This document shows, in pieces, positions 6,729 to 7,864 of a DNA stretch of 7,864 nt. The notes below the pieces were generated by a model. The model had not been told where the DNA came from and made no database searches. It saw only the letters and a program-made list of their open reading frames with translations. Position 1 is the first letter of the stretch; every line of letters starts with the position of its first letter. The DNA comes from Fidelibacterota bacterium (GTDB lineage: Bacteria > Fidelibacterota > Fidelibacteria > Fidelibacterales > Fidelibacteraceae). Where the stretch lies: assembly GCA_016937825.1 (NCBI GenBank), contig JAFGVT010000035.1:1-7864 (forward strand), read 5' to 3'. A program made the position numbers and the translations under genes.

Positions 6729-6899
6729 GGGTCAGCACGAAGTTTGCGATCGGTATTGATGCGATCGTAGGATAACATGGAAAGTCTGGCATCCTTTCCG
6801 CTGACTCTGTCGCTGGATTACAAACCCGCCCGGGACTTTACCTCAACCTGGGCAGACCCGTGGGGTGACGTTGCATTGTCTCTCAGATACGCTTTTTAA
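6729..6899 (+). pseudogene. Truncated, frameshifted copy of the 3' end of barrel A
   Basis: This matches 5515-5693 at about 94% of aligned bases, including the final SLRYAF codons and stop (TAA 6897-6899). It lacks the start, signal peptide and about two thirds of the gene. It also carries an 8-base deletion (the copy reads directly from AGG to ATAAC at 6770-6771), which breaks the frame and brings TAG and TAA triplets nearby. Substitutions include Trp-to-Arg and Gln-to-Pro changes in the conserved end region, and others are silent. It cannot make a family protein. Its terminator and the spacing to the next gene parallel those of the intact barrel A. Confidence 0.92.
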
Positions 6900-6920
6900 A
6901 CCGCATGTGCCAATGATTGA

Positions 6921-6950
6921 AAAAGAGCCGTTTTTAAGTGGCTCTTTTTT
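6921..6950 (+). terminator. Intrinsic terminator after the barrel A remnant
   Basis: AAAAGAGCC (6921-6929) pairs with GGCTCTTTT (6940-6948), with a 10-base loop and a T-run to 6950. It is homologous in position and core (AAGAGCCGTTT) to the barrel A terminator at 5716-5745 but with an opened loop. It could now shield barrel C from read-through. Confidence 0.85.
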
Positions 6951-7011
6951 GTAGTCGGGTTTTAATTTCGCATTAGTATTTCGTAAACATTTTTTGAATT
7001 ATTTTTTTACG

Positions 7012-7061
7012 AATACGATTTTTTTCATGACTTTTTGTTTAAAGTGCTTTATATTCTTCAC
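7012..7061 (+). promoter_or_regulatory. Conserved upstream block and promoter of barrel C
   Basis: Within this block, ATGACT (7027-7032) and TATATT (7050-7055) are separated by exactly 17 nt, a fair sigma70-like promoter. The block aligns ungapped with 5790-5839 upstream of barrel B. The barrel A promoter has a related CTTAAAT...TATATT core. Transcription would leave a leader of about 120 nt. Another shared decamer, AACATTAACT, lies 24-25 nt before both start codons (5924-5933 and 7146-7155). Confidence 0.5.
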
Positions 7062-7180
7062 AGGATAAGATAGTAAAAGTAACGGGAAGTTGTTTATCAG
7101 TCAGGAATAATTCCGCATAATGCTTTTAACCAAGGTATGATGTAAAACATTAACTTTAATCACAGGAAAAAGGAGTAACC

Positions 7181-7630
7181 ATGAAAAAAGTTATCGTCGT
7201 TGCAATGATCGCCCTTCTTGCGGTTTCATTTGCTTTCGCGCAAATGGATGTCGGTTTACGGGGTGGTTTACGTTCGGGTCTTACGGGAAGATTGGCCTCA
7301 GGTGAATCAAACAAGATCGAAGCTCTGGTGACCTTCAGGTCAGGTATTATCGTTACCGGTATGTATCAATGGCATAAGCCCCTTCAGCTCGGCGAGATCG
7401 AAAACCTGAGCTGGTTTTTCGGCGGCGGCGCACATATCGGCATCAGCGCCTGGTGGACCAGCGCCTTTGCGTTGGGACTCGATGCTATCGTGGGTGTTGA
7501 ATACGATCTTGAAACGCTGCTCTCATTCCCGCTCAAGATTTCTCTGGACTATAAACCCGCTTTTGATATTATCGGAGGCTGGGCCGGGTCTCTCGGCGAT
7601 GTTGCGTTCTCGATCCGCTACACCTTCTAA
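7181..7630 (+). CDS. Small exported beta-barrel-like outer-membrane protein, paralog C
   Basis: A 149-residue exported protein of the same family as barrels A and B; function unknown. The signal peptide MKKVIVVAMIALLAVSFAFA has likely cleavage after A20, before QMDVGLRGG. Family blocks are LSWFFGGGAHIG (77-88), GLDAIVGVEY (99-108), and PLKISLDYKPAFDIIGGW (117-134). The end SIRYTF is a typical outer-membrane-barrel last strand. AAGGAG at 7170-7175 is 5 nt before the ATG. Overall likeness to barrel B is greatest in the signal peptide and last third. The middle (about 30-70), where exposed loops would be expected, is poorly conserved. It is preceded by its own promoter block and followed by a strong terminator, so it is probably monocistronic and convergent with frr. 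Eight-stranded barrel topology is inference from length. Confidence 0.85.
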   Translation: MKKVIVVAMIALLAVSFAFAQMDVGLRGGLRSGLTGRLASGESNKIEALVTFRSGIIVTGMYQWHKPLQLGEIENLSWFFGGGAHIGISAWWTSAFALGLDAIVGVEYDLETLLSFPLKISLDYKPAFDIIGGWAGSLGDVAFSIRYTF

Positions 7631-7657
7631 ACATTTCACTTAATTCAATCATTAAGT

Positions 7658-7687
7658 AAAGAGCTGCCGCCCGGCAGCTCTTTTTTT
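7658..7687 (+). terminator. Intrinsic terminator of barrel C
   Basis: GAGCTGCCG (7661-7669) pairs perfectly with CGGCAGCTC (7672-7680), extended by AAA/TTT, and is followed by seven T. It lies 27 nt past the barrel C stop. Confidence 0.94.
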
Positions 7688-7695
7688 CACATATG

Positions 7696-7721
7696 AAAAA
7701 CGCCGCCTGTAAGGCGGCGTT
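7696..7721 (-). terminator. Intrinsic terminator of frr
   Basis: Read on the minus strand, AACGCCGCCT pairs with AGGCGGCGTT around a 3-base loop (7699-7721), followed by TTTTT (7696-7700). It sits about 20 nt after the frr stop. It stands next to the barrel C terminator, so each gene of the convergent pair has its own. Confidence 0.9.
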
Positions 7722-7740
7722 AAAATCCGTCCGGTCGATA

Positions 7741-7864
7741 CTAATCTTCCAGGATGTCCTTTTCTTTGACTTTTTGAGCTTCGTTGATCTTTTCGATGAA
7801 CTTATCGGTGATCTTCTGGATCTCTTCCAGAGCATCCTTTGCGTTGTCTTCGGAAATATCCTTA
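7741..7864 (-). CDS. frr: Ribosome recycling factor, C-terminal 40 residues (runs off right edge)
   Basis: RRF acts with EF-G to split the post-termination ribosome and is essential in bacteria. The visible 40 codons read KDISEDNAKDALEEIQKITD followed by KFIEKINEAQ and KVKEKDILED, ending at TAG 7741-7743. The pattern (ISED, then EEIQKITDxxIxKI, then a charged KEKDIL end) is the conserved last helix of domain I. The gene starts beyond the right edge, so upstream partners such as pyrH cannot be checked. This copy is intact as far as seen, unlike the remnant at 6476-6656, and is taken as the functional gene. Confidence 0.9.
   Translation of the reverse strand, partial: KDISEDNAKDALEEIQKITDKFIEKINEAQKVKEKDILED

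Larger units (their letters stand above)
6729..7864 (+). repeat. Tandem duplication, right unit (barrel A remnant - barrel C - frr)
   Basis: This is the collinear counterpart of 5515-6656. It starts inside a barrel A copy and keeps a terminator, the conserved 50-base upstream block, a barrel gene and convergent frr. Because frr is intact-looking here and the complete barrel A is on the left, the outer copies are the functional ones. Confidence 0.75.

Noticed and set aside
6411..7180. Mobile element or CRISPR as the cause of the repeats here
   Set aside because: There is no transposase, no terminal inverted repeat, and no short regularly spaced repeats. The repeated pieces are recognisable fragments of the neighbouring barrel and frr genes.

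Overview
The window looks like chromosomal DNA of a diderm, mid-GC bacterium of the FCB-type lineages (Marinimicrobia, Calditrichota, Cloacimonadota, Ignavibacteria and relatives). The reasons are a secreted nuclease ending in a type IX secretion (T9SS) sorting tail with the PNPFNP motif, several small signal-peptide proteins whose C-termini end in aromatic-rich strands (RYAF, RYTF) like outer-membrane beta-barrels, and one promoter that also fits the Bacteroidetes-style TTTG / TAnnTTTG pattern. Phylum assignment is inference from these traits and not from a search.

Left part (1-4964), all on the minus strand and read right to left: a multidomain secreted endonuclease I (3198-4964), threonyl-tRNA synthetase thrS (1176-3098) with its own good sigma70-like promoter, and a long unidentified protein (start at 982) that runs off the left edge. 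The last one is easily missed because its stop codon lies outside the window. The usual thrS-infC arrangement is not seen.

Right part (4965-7864): a divergent intergenic region leads into a plus-strand array of small exported proteins of one family: barrel A (5178-5693), barrel B (5958-6410) and barrel C (7181-7630). At the right edge, convergent with barrel C, is the 3' end of frr (ribosome recycling factor, minus strand). The 770-base stretch between barrel B and barrel C is not empty. It holds a frameshifted remnant of an frr 3' end (6476-6656, minus) followed by a truncated, frameshifted copy of the end of barrel A (6729-6899, plus) with its own terminator.

The right part therefore reads as two collinear units: [barrel A - barrel B - frr remnant] and [barrel A remnant - barrel C - frr]. 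This is the footprint expected of a tandem duplication, or a Campbell-type integration of a related segment, with its novel joint at about 6657-6728. The two barrel A ends are about 94% identical, while the frr pair and barrels B/C are far more diverged. A single simple duplication does not explain this, and gene conversion or a foreign donor is suggested. I see no CRISPR array, tRNA, rRNA, transposase or defence system. The unusual content is this duplicated, decaying surface-protein locus beside a housekeeping gene.
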